Below, one piece after another: positions 5,406 through 5,407 of a stretch of 5,407 nt of DNA. Made by a program: the position numbers and the translations under genes. Source of the stretch: an uncultured bacterium (GTDB lineage: Bacteria > Hydrogenedentota > Hydrogenedentia > Hydrogenedentales > JAEUWI01); the NCBI GenBank assembly GCA_937895305.1, contig CALAXS010000699.1, positions 1 to 5,407 of the forward strand. The letters are read 5' to 3'. The notes beneath the pieces are model-generated. The model saw nothing but the letters and a program-made list of their open reading frames with translations, ran no database searches and had not been told where the DNA came from. How positions within the stretch are numbered: position 1 is the first letter of the stretch; every line of letters begins with the position of its first letter.

Positions 5406-5407
5406 GG

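Noticed and set aside
1..5407. CRISPR arrays, tRNA/rRNA genes, transposases, phage or defence genes
   Set aside because: No regularly spaced repeats, no tRNA-like cloverleaf that I could make out, and no protein motifs of these classes in any supported frame.

Overview
The window (about 50% GC, densely packed) looks like ordinary chromosomal DNA from an environmental bacterium. Shine-Dalgarno sites precede several genes. A secreted protein and a probable lipoprotein suggest, but do not prove, a Gram-negative-type envelope. The intergenic repeat styles (AACACAGAG-type triplets, an AGGCTCTGCCT-type palindrome, an ATTGC...GCAATGAC inverted repeat) are ones I associate with PVC-type and other uncultured or environmental bacteria. 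I cannot place the organism to phylum.

Layout. 1-195: no gene; holds an imperfect hairpin that resembles a dispersed repeat, and a short GCAT tandem. 196-1785 (minus): a two-gene operon, a KDPG/KHG-type aldolase (eda-like) followed after 3 nt by a ribokinase-family sugar kinase. 1786-2079: a divergent intergenic region carrying a possible eda promoter, two repeat-like elements, and a 14-bp palindrome next to a consensus TTGACA box. 2080-3240 (plus): an unrecognised secreted, mostly helical protein of 386 aa. 3241-4179 (minus): an EamA/DMT-type ten-helix transporter, tail to tail with the previous gene at zero spacing; a hairpin spans the junction. 4180-4255: a compact divergent promoter region. 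4256-4798 (plus): a small probable lipoprotein that may be translated from a leaderless transcript. 4806-5267 (minus): a CYTH-domain (triphosphate tunnel) enzyme, convergent with the lipoprotein gene. 5268-5407: the upstream region of the CYTH gene, with a possible plus-strand promoter and start at the very edge.

How the genes fit together. Only the aldolase and kinase form a clear functional unit, in sugar-acid or pentose catabolism. The other genes alternate in strand and look like independent transcription units. I found no phage, transposase, CRISPR, toxin-antitoxin or defence genes. The points most worth checking are the kinase/aldolase pairing, the unidentified secreted protein, the possible leaderless lipoprotein promoter, and the palindrome-plus-TTGACA arrangement.
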